64,000 bases of DNA. It comes from Salminus brasiliensis (taxonomy: Eukaryota > Chordata > Actinopteri > Characiformes > Bryconidae). Made by a program: the position numbers and the translations under genes. Each line of letters starts with the position of its first letter. Positions within the stretch are counted from its first letter, which is position 1. This document shows positions 31,895 to 41,242 of the stretch, piece after piece. The notes under the pieces are model-generated. The model ran no database searches. It saw nothing but the letters and a program-made list of their open reading frames with translations, and was not told the DNA's origin. The stretch covers positions 34,040,261 through 34,104,260 of the forward strand of contig NC_132878.1 in the NCBI RefSeq assembly GCF_030463535.1, written 5' to 3'.

Positions 31895-32914
31895 TCAATA
31901 ATTAATAGAAAAGCCTTTATTGGCTATTACAGCAATCAAACGCTTCCTGTAATTGCTGACCAGCTTTTTGCATGTCTCCACTGGTATTTTTGCCCATTCA
32001 TCTTTAGTGATGAGCTCCAACTCTTTGAGGTTCGAGGGTGTCCTTGCCATCACCCTGATCTTTAGCTCCCTCCACAGATTCTCAATTGGATTCAAGTCAG
32101 GACTCTGGCTGGGCCACTGCAAAACATTAATGTTTTTGTCTGCTAACCATTTCTTCACCACTTTGGCTGTGTGTTTTGGGTCGTTGTCGTGCTGAAATGT
32201 CCACCGGTTCCCAAGGCCAAGTTTCTCTGCAGACTGCCTGATGTCGTTGAGAATCTTGATGTATTGCTCTTTTTTCATGGTGCCATTTACTGCGATCAAG
32301 TTCCCTGGTCCATTGGCTGAAAAACACCCCCAAAACATTAGGTTCCCACCACCATGTTTGACAGTGGGGATGGTGTTCTTAGGGTTGAAGGCTTCTCCTT
32401 TTTTACGCCAAATGGTGCACACATCATTGTGGCCAAACAATTCATATTTTGTTTCATCTGACCATAAAACAGAACACCAGAAGTCTTCTTCTTTGTCCAG
32501 ATGAGCATTTGCAAAGGTCAAGCGGGCTTTTGTGTGCCTTTTCTGGAGAAGTGGTGTCCTCCTTGGCCTGCGTCCGTGGAACCCAGCAGTGTGCAGTGTC
32601 CGTTGAACTGTCTGCCTTGAGATGTCGCCACCAGCAGAGTCCAGATTCACCAGGATGGCCTTGGTGGTGATCCTTGGATTTTTCTTCACCTCTCTCACTA
32701 TTCTCCTGGCCAGCACAGGTGTCACTTTTGGCTTCCGACCACATCTTCTGAGATTTTCCACAGTGCGGAACTTCTTGTATTTTTTAATAATACTTTGCAC
32801 TGTAGCCACTGGAACTTGAAAACATTTTGATATGGCTTTATAGCCCTTTCCTGACTTGTGAGCAGCCACAATGCACAGCCGCAGGTCCTTAGTGAGCTCC
32901 TTTGTCTTAGCCAT
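31895..32914 (-). CDS. Tc1/mariner transposase, intact
   Basis: This enzyme cuts and pastes its own element at TA sites in the nucleus. I start it at the Met codon at 32914-32912 (MAKTKELTKDLR), giving 339 residues, the normal size for the family. An in-frame extension of 78 codons upstream runs into the terminal repeat and lacks family resemblance. Residues 1-110 form two helix-turn-helix units, with a GRPR-like CGRKPKV at 58-64 between them. A basic HGRRPRR at 113-119 may help nuclear entry. The catalytic triad is D153 (LWSDETK), D243 (QHDNDPKH) and E278 (SPDLNPIENLW). There are 34 residues between the last two, hence DD34E. The glycine box HGGGNLMFWGC lies at 187-197. There is no stop or frameshift, and it looks functional. 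Confidence 0.95.
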   Translation of the reverse strand: MAKTKELTKDLRLCIVAAHKSGKGYKAISKCFQVPVATVQSIIKKYKKFRTVENLRRCGRKPKVTPVLARRIVREVKKNPRITTKAILVNLDSAGGDISRQTVQRTLHTAGFHGRRPRRTPLLQKRHTKARLTFANAHLDKEEDFWCSVLWSDETKYELFGHNDVCTIWRKKGEAFNPKNTIPTVKHGGGNLMFWGCFSANGPGNLIAVNGTMKKEQYIKILNDIRQSAEKLGLGNRWTFQHDNDPKHTAKVVKKWLADKNINVLQWPSQSPDLNPIENLWRELKIRVMARTPSNLKELELITKDEWAKIPVETCKKLVSNYRKRLIAVIANKGFSINY

Positions 32915-33072
32915 GACTGTCCACAAACCAACTGCAGAGAGCTGCTGTTTCTGTTTTTTGATTAAAACAGCTGTTCCCAATGAATCAGGGTAATTAGGAT
33001 GCTTTAAAACAGCTTGGACTATTTGGAATGGTATAGAACTTTGGATTTTCCCATATACTGTGACAGTTTTCA

Positions 33073-33286
33073 AAGGGTATGAATAATTTTGGACATGCCA
33101 CTTTTTGTTCAAATGTGTATAAAAGCTGAGAAATACTTTTTCCCACAATGATGCCTCTTGTACATCATCGTGTTATCTCCTGGGAGATGCCTGTGTCGTT
33201 TCAAGGCAAAAATATAACTTCTGGTTAAATAAAAGTAAATTTAAGTCAAACTTTGCCAGGGGTATGAATACTTTCGGGCATGACTG
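33073..33286. repeat. Right terminal inverted repeat of the Tc1 element
   Basis: It begins 'aagggtatgaataattttgg' and ends 'cgggcatgactg'. It pairs with 31680-31893. Confidence 0.95.
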
Positions 33287-33295
33287 TATATGTCA

Positions 33296-33690
33296 GGTGG
33301 TCAGCTGGTTCTCGCAGTTCTCTTGGTCGATCTGTTGGATGTAGGATAAATGGTCAGGCATGAAAACCTGAGTGACATTGTCAAGGGCCAAATGGGCATG
33401 GCTAGATGACTAGCATGGCTAGTCGGAGTATCGCAGAAGAAGCAGCGAGGCTTGCAGTTTGCAAATGTTGAGTGCCTACCAACAGTGGCCTGTGGAGAGA
33501 CAAACCACAAACTGAAATGAAAAGGTGACGGGCGCCCAATGGCAAGAAAAGCTGCCTGAACCAATAAAATTCACACACGAGTGCATTGTATCTGCAGGCT
33601 GATCAGAGCACCCATGCTAAACCCTGTCCTTGTTCGTAAGCACCTAAATTACCACACAAGGACTGGACCTTAAAGTAATGGTAAAAGTTG
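33296..33690 (+). mobile_element. Tc1-type transposon relic (family A, copy 4), scrambled
   Basis: It starts only about 10 bp right of the intact Tc1 element. Readable pieces are 'gtgacattgtcaagggccaa', 'atggctagatgac', 'gtgcctaccaacagtggcc', 'aaaaggtgacgggcgcccaa' and, from the middle of the gene, 'gatcagagcacccatgctaa' with 'ccctgtccttgttcgtaagc'. Unlike the other copies it keeps some internal sequence but lacks the ends. Confidence 0.5.
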
Positions 33691-33724
33691 TTTTGCCAGA
33701 TACTAAAGATAACACCTACAGAGG

Positions 33725-33925
33725 TCTTTGGTGGCACTTTTAGAAACATTATGTTCTTGAAAGAACCATATACAAAGTTCACAATCACACAGAGCCATTT
33801 AACCAAAATCTGTTGAATTGTTCTATATGAAACCATTGCCAAGAAATCTTTTAACAACCCATTTTAAAGGCGTATATGCTTGGTGTATTTAAGGCATATA
33901 TACCTATGAAGGCATCTTTTTAATA
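33725..33925. repeat. AAAGAACC-type dispersed repeat, copy 3
   Basis: It contains 'ttcttgaaagaaccatatac', 'agagccatttaaccaaaatc' and 'ttctatatgaaaccattgcc', matching the word pattern of the family. Confidence 0.4.
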
Positions 33926-34228
33926 GGTTCTTAGGAATACCATGACAAAGAACTCAAATGTCATAAAAAAAATATATAAACATACAAATGAACACCCTCA
34001 TTTACATCCACTTAATCTATGTAAGATATGCCAACATATATAAAATGTACCAATATTCTACATACTAATACATTGACAATTGTTATATTATCACTGCTGC
34101 AAATGCTTCCCCCATGGCCTACCCCAGTTTAGTCCAGTCCAGACTGTAATGGACTGTTCACCATTAACAAGTTCTACATGAAACAAGTTACTTTATTATG
34201 TACAAATTCTTGCTTTTGTGTTTGGGAA

Positions 34229-34334
34229 TGTGTGTGTGTGTGTGGTGTTCATTCCAGGAAGAACAGTGAGAAGGGAAAGAACCACCTGATACTGGCCCCA
34301 TGTATAAGGAAGGTGTGTGTGTGTGTGTGTGTGT
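34229..34334. repeat. Two (GT)n runs
   Basis: GT runs lie at 34229-34244 and 34313-34334, separated by unique sequence. A G run of about 16 lies nearby at 34712-34727. Confidence 0.9.
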
Positions 34335-35224
34335 GAGCATATGAGTATTTTTTGTCTTCAGCTTCCTGGCTGGTATGATGCGAGCACACATTTAGTAACT
34401 TCCTCATAGGCTTGATAACACCTCATTGTGAGAGATACACACTGAGGAGAGCACACACACGCTCTCTACTTGCGGCTGAACACTCAAACTGTAAGTACAA
34501 GCTTGTTAATACCCGTCGGAACTTGTTAAGCTGTTACTCTAAGCCGAAATATAGCAAATGCAGATGTTTGTTGTTAGCTATAACATGATTGTGGTACTTT
34601 ATTACTGTTGGAGCTACAGCAGATCAGAAGCTCTCAGCCTCTCTGTCCTAATGACACACCAAACAGTTATGGAGCCTAGGAAAGATTTGTTGTGTATGGT
34701 TGCATGGTTTTGGGGGGGGGGGGGGGGTTCTGCATGCACCGATTTATGTCATGGGGTGGATAATGATCATTAAGATTCTGAAGCAGTGAGTTGTGTAACT
34801 GTACAATGAACTGACCTCCTGGATATGAATGAACTGAGTTGATATGGTAGTACAATATGTGGCAATTAGTGCCAAGTGGTGGTTAATTAATGAAACTAGT
34901 AAGAACTTAGAGCTGCAACTGCCGTTAAGACCCCCCGCCCTGCACACACACACATACAGGCTGCACTTCTTATACATATATGAGAAAATTGTGATTCAGA
35001 GGGACAGAAACTGAGGTACGGATGTGGTTGAACCAGATGAGAGTCTGACGCACAGAGAATGAAGTGAGAAAGGCCCCATATGTATGTGTTTGTCTGTGTA
35101 TGAACTCTTGAGACAGCAGTATATATGTACAGTACTGTACAGTGCATAGGATTGGTAAGACAGATACCACCTTCAGAGGTCGGGTTCAGTGGCAACTGCA
35201 TATTAGGCATGCTGTTCATAATGT

Positions 35225-35450
35225 TTTGGAACCACTCTTTGATATACTAGATGTTCATGATCTCAAAGAAGAACCTTTTAAGCATTCAAGTAGTCCTTTG
35301 AGAACCATTATGGAACCATTGTCTTTACCAAAGAGCCCTTGAAGACTTAATGGTGTAGGCATAGTGCATATAACATTTTTAAAAAGGGGTCTTCAAGGGT
35401 TCTATGATAAAAAAACAATGGTTCTATATAGAACCATGACAAGGTATGCA
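35225..35450. repeat. AAAGAACC-type dispersed repeat, copy 4
   Basis: It holds 'aaagaagaaccttttaagca', 'gagaaccattatggaaccat', 'ggtcttcaagggttctatga' and 'ggttctatatagaaccatga'. Several of these words are self-complementary. Confidence 0.5.
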
Positions 35451-36029
35451 AAAGTGCCCTGATATAGTCTCATGTAAAACATTCTGTGCTGGGTGTCCCG
35501 AAAGCTTCTTAGGTGAACTTGGCCCTAGTCAGTAATAGGAAAACTAGTTCATTAGAGCAAAAAGGGACATACACACCACCAAACAGTTAGAAATTCTAAT
35601 GTATATTATAAAATGTTGTCATGCTAATAATATCTTTTGTAATGAAAGATTCAATATTAAAACAACAATATGTAGTAATGGTATTTTATAATTTGCATCT
35701 TTAGAATCGTTTAATGGTATGCTGACTTACTGTAATTATAGGAGAAAGGAGTCTCTCTCATTACCACTCTGGGTGCAGAATGCTGCTACTGCACTATGTA
35801 ACACACAAGACTTCTTAACACTGCATAACCTGGGTCGTATTTGTGTAAAATCCTTTCATATTACTTTGCTACATCAGCCTACATGTTTCCTTTACTACAG
35901 ATGCTGGTTTGGCCTGGACTTAAGAGCAACTCATACATATGTGACAAAAAAAGGCCATTTCAGGATTTGTACAATGTGTACTAAGGACTAAACGTACTAA
36001 ATCGACCCTCATACATTACCTACAGTATT

Positions 36030-36540
36030 TAAACTTAATTCTAACCATAACATAGGCTAGACTTAACCTAATCTACACTTCAGCCTAACCTAATCTTAAC
36101 CTATTACACCTAAACCTAATTCTAACCTCAACCTAAATCTAAAATTAACCCACCAGACCTAAACCTTATTCTAACCATAACATAGCCTAAACCTAATTCT
36201 AACCTCTAACTAACCTAACCCTAAACTTAACCTACTACATCTAAATTCAATTCTAACCATAACATAGGCTAAACCTAACCTAAACCTAAAGTTAACCTAA
36301 ACCTAAACTTAACCTAAACTCAAATCTAATTCAAACTATAACATAGCCTAAACTTAAGCTAACCTACACCTCAGCCTAAACTTAAACTTAACCTACTACA
36401 CCTACACCTAATTCCAACCTTAACCTAAATCTAAAATTAACCCACTAGACCTAAACCTTATTCTAACCATAACATAGGCTAAACGTAACCTAACCTAAAC
36501 CTAAACTTAACCTAACCTCGACCCTAACCCTAAACATAGC
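36030..36540 (+). repeat. CCTAAA/CTTAAC-rich tandem array with 292-bp higher-order repeat
   Basis: About 500 bp is built of cctaaa, ccttaac, tctaacc and ataacatag words, a degenerate relative of the vertebrate telomere strand CCCTAA. On top of the hexamer rhythm, a block 'acctaaatctaaaattaacc' starting at 36131 recurs at 36423, with the following 'agacctaaaccttattctaa' and 'ccataacatag(c/g)ct' also repeated. The array grew in at least two steps. Only two true ccctaa words survive near 36530. Confidence 0.8.
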
Positions 36541-36929
36541 CATAGTTGAATGTAAAATTCTTACCGTTTCTGAAGGAGTTTCCCTCTCTCCAAAACAGAT
36601 TAAAGCAGAATGCTGTGTCCCTGCTGTTTTCTCAACTCTTCTTTGAGGTCATGACAGTGAAGGGAAGCGCCATTAATCCTAAAGCATGCATAGTGAGCTC
36701 TTTCTGAATCAGACAAAAGTTACTTGGGGTACACTTCATATTTCATATTTTAGGAATATATGAGATCTTGTTGGCTGGTTCTGTATTCCTTAGCTTGTCA
36801 ACAAATGCACACGTGCACAGCTGTCTGTGATAGGGAGTTCAGATCATGATCATGTTTTTACAACAGTGGTGTAAAAGGGAATTTAACTCCACACTCCGTA
36901 TAGAGCTGGTTCTTCAAGTCATGTGACAG

Positions 36930-37060
36930 AACAGGGATTCCCAAGCCTGGGAACTCAGGAAGGGCTTGTTAATTAGCTGATTAGCCGGATAAGGTGCGTT
37001 GGGTGCAGAGTAAAGACTTACATGTGCAGGAAAGGGGGTACTCCAGGACTGCCATAGATC
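36930..37060. repeat. Dispersed repeat of the 'gttgaatcaggtgt' type, copy 4
   Basis: It holds 'gggattcccaagcctgggaa', 'gctgattagccggataaggt' and 'ggtactccaggactgcc', the usual order of words in this family. Confidence 0.45.
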
Positions 37061-37170
37061 TTTAGACCTTTAAAAGGTTCTTCACACTCACACATCATCT
37101 TTAGTACAAACATTGTCCTTTATTGAACCAAAAGTGGCTCTTCTATTGCATCTCTGAAAGAACCATTAGT
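37060..37170. repeat. AAAGAACC-type dispersed repeat, copy 5
   Basis: It holds 'ctttaaaaggttcttcacac', 'aaccaaaagtggctcttcta' and 'gcatctctgaaagaacc', close to copies at 6940 and 37855. Confidence 0.55.
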
Positions 37171-37854
37171 AGCACAGACAGACAGACAGACAGATATGCT
37201 CAGACCTCCTGGGTGAGCTAAAGACAAGTGGTAGATGTGTGCTAAAACTGAGAGATCAGAGATGGTGCTGAATGAGTAAAGATATGGAAACTGGTGGAAC
37301 ACAATAGAAACCAGAGATGAAACTGAGGTAAAAAAAAAAAAAAAATACAAAGCTTCTGAAAGCTGATGTGCAAAAAACATCTTTCTCTCAGGGATGTATG
37401 ACAAAGAACGAGACTGAACGGGGGGGGGGGGGGTGTGTGTGTCTTGCACATCCGAGAAGTTGTTGTAAAGGTGGCTTCTGTAACATTCTTTGTCGTGCCT
37501 GAGCTAAATTTAGGTACCAGGAAAAAGTAAGAGTTAAAAAAACAACAGCACAGCAGCCTAGTTTCTGCTAAAGGTAGACAGACCACCATCCAAAAACAAA
37601 GCTGGGATTTAAGCAAGGATTCATGTGTTTGGTAAACGGCTCCCTAATGCACAACTATTGGGTCACAATACAACCACAATGTAGGCCAGGCCTGCCAGAT
37701 TGAGCTTTTACTGTAAAGACACCGGGGAGCAAAAGTAGGCCTTGTCTGGAAAGTGGCAACCTTCATCTGTAGGCATTTGATTCACTATGAAACTAATATG
37801 TAAGATGTGGACCCCCCCTTCCCCCACCTCCCCCCACAAAAAAGGTAACAGATA

Positions 37855-38000
37855 CGGTTCTGTACCATAGAAGAACCACCTTTACCATTTTACTATTTTT
37901 GTAAATCAGATGTGTGAAGAACTTTTACATCAAACTTTTAAAACCCTGAAAGGTCTTCTTTGTGAAAGTGGTTCTTCTATGACATTGCTCAAAGAACCTG
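37855..38000. repeat. AAAGAACC-type dispersed repeat, copy 6
   Basis: It holds 'acggttctgtaccatagaag', 'aaaaccctgaaaggtcttct' and 'gtggttcttctatgacattg', then 'ctcaaagaacc'. Confidence 0.55.
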
Positions 38001-40709
38001 TCGTAGCCCCTTATTTGTAGTTCTGAATTAGGTTCCCATATACGGACCCCTAGGGTAAAGGGGTTTTATTAAAATTCTAATTTAAGTCAAAGTTTTAAAG
38101 AGTCAAATTTGACCAATATTGTTAAGATATTTTCTGGATTTTAAGAGGAATTAAATAATATTTGTAATATAATTAAATAGTAAAGACAGAAAGTCATTTA
38201 GGGGTTTACAAGATCTTTCTCCAGGAGGAACCCACGACGAGTCTGTCTGCTCTCCAAAACACGTTTCCTCTCAAAAATCCAAAGATGCAATGCCATGCGC
38301 GAGACACCTTTTTCTTATCTTTTCTTTTAGCTAGTCACTGCACTCTTCACAGCACTGGATTCAGAGTTACCGACAGGTCCAGATATTAAAGCTGATAGAT
38401 ATTTCTTGGGATCTTGAAAGGCATCAACGGTCACTCGGCAAGCTCTCAGATGGTGCTTTTTAGCAGTTCACACACATAATTTGAGCTAGCATAGAGCAAA
38501 CACCGATCTCCCCTTGACCTGAGGCTGTTGTCAGCGATCTCCAAAAACAGTCAGCGACTCAAAAATCTGGGCTACACTCATGGCATGGTAATGTGGAGCT
38601 GGCATTACAGAACAGTCTGAGGAGGAGAATGGAACGAGATGTCTAAAGAGTTTAATGACTCAATGACACAGAAAATACCGAAATACAAGACAGAAAATGG
38701 TTCTATATAAGCTGCCTGATGCCTGAAAATTTGTTTCATAATAGAGTATTTTTTGGCCCAAACATATTTTTTAAAGAGATGTACAACAGAAAAAAGTTGA
38801 TAAGTACACAAAGGGTGCTATACAGCAAAATAGTCCCCAAGTAGGGTTTTTAGATTTTCAACCATTTTCCCTTAACCCCCAACTCCTAATGTACTACCCT
38901 TTCAGACGGTAACTAAAATGCCACAGCTGAATTGTAGATCTGGCACCACTGTAGAGAATGGGTAAGTTGGCAAGATTTTTACATTGATTATGTTAAACCC
39001 ATTCCATAGAATCCCCTTTTAATAAAGCCTAAACCTGCATGTAATCCTAACTGCAATCCTAACATCAGTACCGTTGACAGTCAACACAAGCTCATCGGTT
39101 TGTTCAATACTGGAGGCTTTAAATTCACGTCAGAGTGGACCATCAAAATTCAGTCTAGCCAAATTTGACTCATATTTCAGCCACTGTGACACTGTTCACG
39201 CTACCGTTGTGACGAGCCAGGTTAGCTGCGAGGTCATTAGGGTTAAACGTGGTTTTCTGCTGACAGACAAGCCAATGCTGAGTCATTGCAACCATCCTAT
39301 ATTCACTTCCAAAGTAGAAATGACGAGGTGTCTTCCACTGCAGGGGTCTAAAATACAGCTGTAGCAAATCTCAGACGCCATACATGTTGTACTTTGGAAT
39401 TCAGATTAGGGTTCCCCACCTTAATATAGAGCTGTGTGTACAGGATGCGGAATGTGTAGGCATATGTATGTATGTGTGCGTAGGTGGAGCAGTTATTTCT
39501 GCTTTTCAAATTTATACTCATATAGATGCTTTCACTATGTAAGATGGGGAGAAAGCCAGGGGCTTTCCAGTAATCTCTTAGGTGCACACCCCCACACCCA
39601 CTGCAATATTAATAGTGTAGTGGTTAGTGTGGTGTCATCCTGTGCAAAAAAACAAATTGATGTAATTTTCTATTTAGAATTAAGATCATTTCAGTTAAGT
39701 TCAGTTTCTTCTGTTGGAACTTGGTTTGCCACAGTTGTCCTTTCAGAATCATCTACAGCTCCATTCATCAACCTGGACTCGTCTAATTTTTCTTTTTATT
39801 CATATTCTTATTTCGAATAATGATTAGATTAGATTTAACTGCAAATGTGGTCTGTTTTATTAAAACACTAATTCCAAGCTTTTGAAAAGCAGTGCACAGG
39901 CCTTATCAACTAGCAATTAAGAATTTGCTAATCACTTTTAATTATGACCAATTCTACACACAGTGAACATTAACACATGTTACTATGTGTAATTGCATAC
40001 AGTGTAAAACATATTTCTGAAATGAGTCTGTATAAAGTGCTTTCTATGATTAGCCCTGGAATAGATTACAGTAAAGAAAATCTGTTGATGCTGGCTTTAA
40101 TGGTAGAACTATAGGTATATATGGGTATCAGGGATTTCCAGTTCAGAGGCTATGAATATAAGATACCTATGGAGTAATAAGCCTGGAGCATAACACAGCT
40201 AAACACAGCAAACCCTCCAATGTTCTTAATGCCCATTACCTTTAACTACTTACTGTTACTCAAAACTGGTCTAAAACTGGTCTTACCAAAAAAAGGGTCT
40301 AGACTATGAGCTGAAACCCCCTGGAAGTCAAAGCATTAAAGAACAATTTGATATCCAAACTTCCCCATTTGCTGACGCAAGCAACGCATTGCAACGCATG
40401 CACACTATGTCAATAGCTACAGCTCCAGCTAAGTGCAGAGCTACACCGACCCATGTCTTGTGGTTGCATCATGACGTCATGCTGATGCAGATCATCTCGG
40501 GCTCATTAAAAATAGCAGCGGTATCTCCGAATGTGTACACTGGATACAGGCGTTTGAGAGCACATTATGAGTGGAAAAGCCCCTAACACTACACCAACCT
40601 TTGTGTTTACCCAGAGGGAACCCGCCTCCTCACACTCAACACTCAACTCTTTCCACAAGCAGTGGGTGATACCGTGGAAACCAGAAGACTGACAGTGGGA
40701 GGGAGCAGA

Positions 40710-40718
40710 GGATTCCCC
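40710..40718. promoter_or_regulatory. Candidate NF-kB site upstream of zc3h12d
   Basis: The nine bases ggattcccc (inverse ggggaatcc) fit a kB site and lie about 340 bp before the zc3h12d start codon. Zc3h12 family genes are known to be induced by inflammatory signals. The transcription start is not known here, and single short matches arise by chance. Confidence 0.25.
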
Positions 40719-40941
40719 GTCAAGACAAAAGAGAGGAGGTGGCAGCGCAGCACGAACACACGCTCACAAACAGGCGAGACTGCCTAAGAGACACACGCGT
40801 CTGACAAGAGGAGCCAAACGTGCAAGAGATCACTTAGTCAATGTACTACTAGCCCAAAAAGCTAGAGTCTGTACAAGAGGTAACAGAATACTAATCTGGC
40901 AGTTTAAGGGGTTAAATCACAAAAGGACTTTCACTCTCTGA

Positions 40942-40956
40942 ATGACACAAGTCTGA
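40942..40956 (+). other. Possible uORF 1 (4 codons) before zc3h12d
   Basis: ATG ACA CAA GTC TGA would lie in the 5' untranslated region if the first exon reaches this far left. A second uORF follows at 40967. Confidence 0.3.
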
Positions 40957-40966
40957 CACAGGACGC

Positions 40967-40999
40967 ATGACGAGAGAAGCCAACCAAAGGGCACTCTAA
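40967..40999 (+). other. Possible uORF 2 (10 codons) before zc3h12d
   Basis: An ATG at 40967 opens a ten-codon frame ending at TAA 40997-40999, 55 bases before the main start. Its context (gcatga) is weak. If transcribed it could lower translation of the main frame. Confidence 0.35.
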
Positions 41000-41054
41000 G
41001 GTCATAACAAGAACATTCCAGAAGACGAACAAGCACAGGTCTCTTAGGAGTGTC

Positions 41055-41242
41055 ATGGACCACCAGCAGAACAAGATGAAGTTCTTCCTGAAGCTGGGCT
41101 ATTCCCACTCGGACATCCTGAGGGTCCTGCAGAGCCTTCAGCATGACGCCCAGACCAACGATATCCTGGAGGAGCTCATCAAGACCTGCCGGACCCCCAC
41201 CAGCACACAGCCTGGGCCAGAGAGAGGGACCAGCAGCCAGAG
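41055..41242 (+). CDS. zc3h12d: zc3h12d coding exon 1 (UBA-like region)
   Basis: It encodes 62 residues and two bases of the next codon. The start is [11 protein letters not shown]. The donor is 'cagag|gtaggt'. The region [19 protein letters not shown] matches the N-terminal helices of Zc3h12 proteins. Confidence 0.88.

Larger units (their letters stand above)
31678..33288 (-). mobile_element. Complete Tc1/mariner transposon with IR/DR ends
   Basis: The element proper is 31680-33286 (1607 bp), flanked by TA on both sides (31678-31679 and 33287-33288), the Tc1/mariner target duplication. The terminal inverted repeats are 31680-31893 and 33073-33286, 214 bp each, with only about four mismatches seen by eye. 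Each repeat holds two direct copies of 'tattcataccc' (31696 and 31881 on the left), one near each end. This IR/DR layout is known from Sleeping Beauty-type elements, where both copies bind transposase. A single intact transposase frame lies between the ends on the minus strand. This is the youngest-looking mobile element in the window. Confidence 0.95.
12439..41054. other. 28.6-kb interval between scara5 and zc3h12d without a recognisable host gene
   Basis: Past the scara5 stop there must be a 3' untranslated region, but its end is not obvious. Candidate AATAAA words near 14950 and 15965 are not convincing. I found no conserved exon or RNA gene. The interval is filled with the repeats and mobile elements listed separately, including one intact Tc1 element. 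Stretches 15000-16250, 22300-23700, 29600-31670 and 38600-40600 show nothing I can name. Confidence 0.6.

Noticed and set aside
32915..33148. 78-codon upstream extension of the Tc1 transposase frame
   Set aside because: It reads into the right terminal repeat. The family starts at MAKTKEL-like sequence, which lies at 32914.
37999..38600. Possible solo LTR beginning tgtcgtagccccttat
   Set aside because: It starts with TG and has an LTR-like texture, but I found no matching end, no target duplication and no second copy in the window, so I do not list it.
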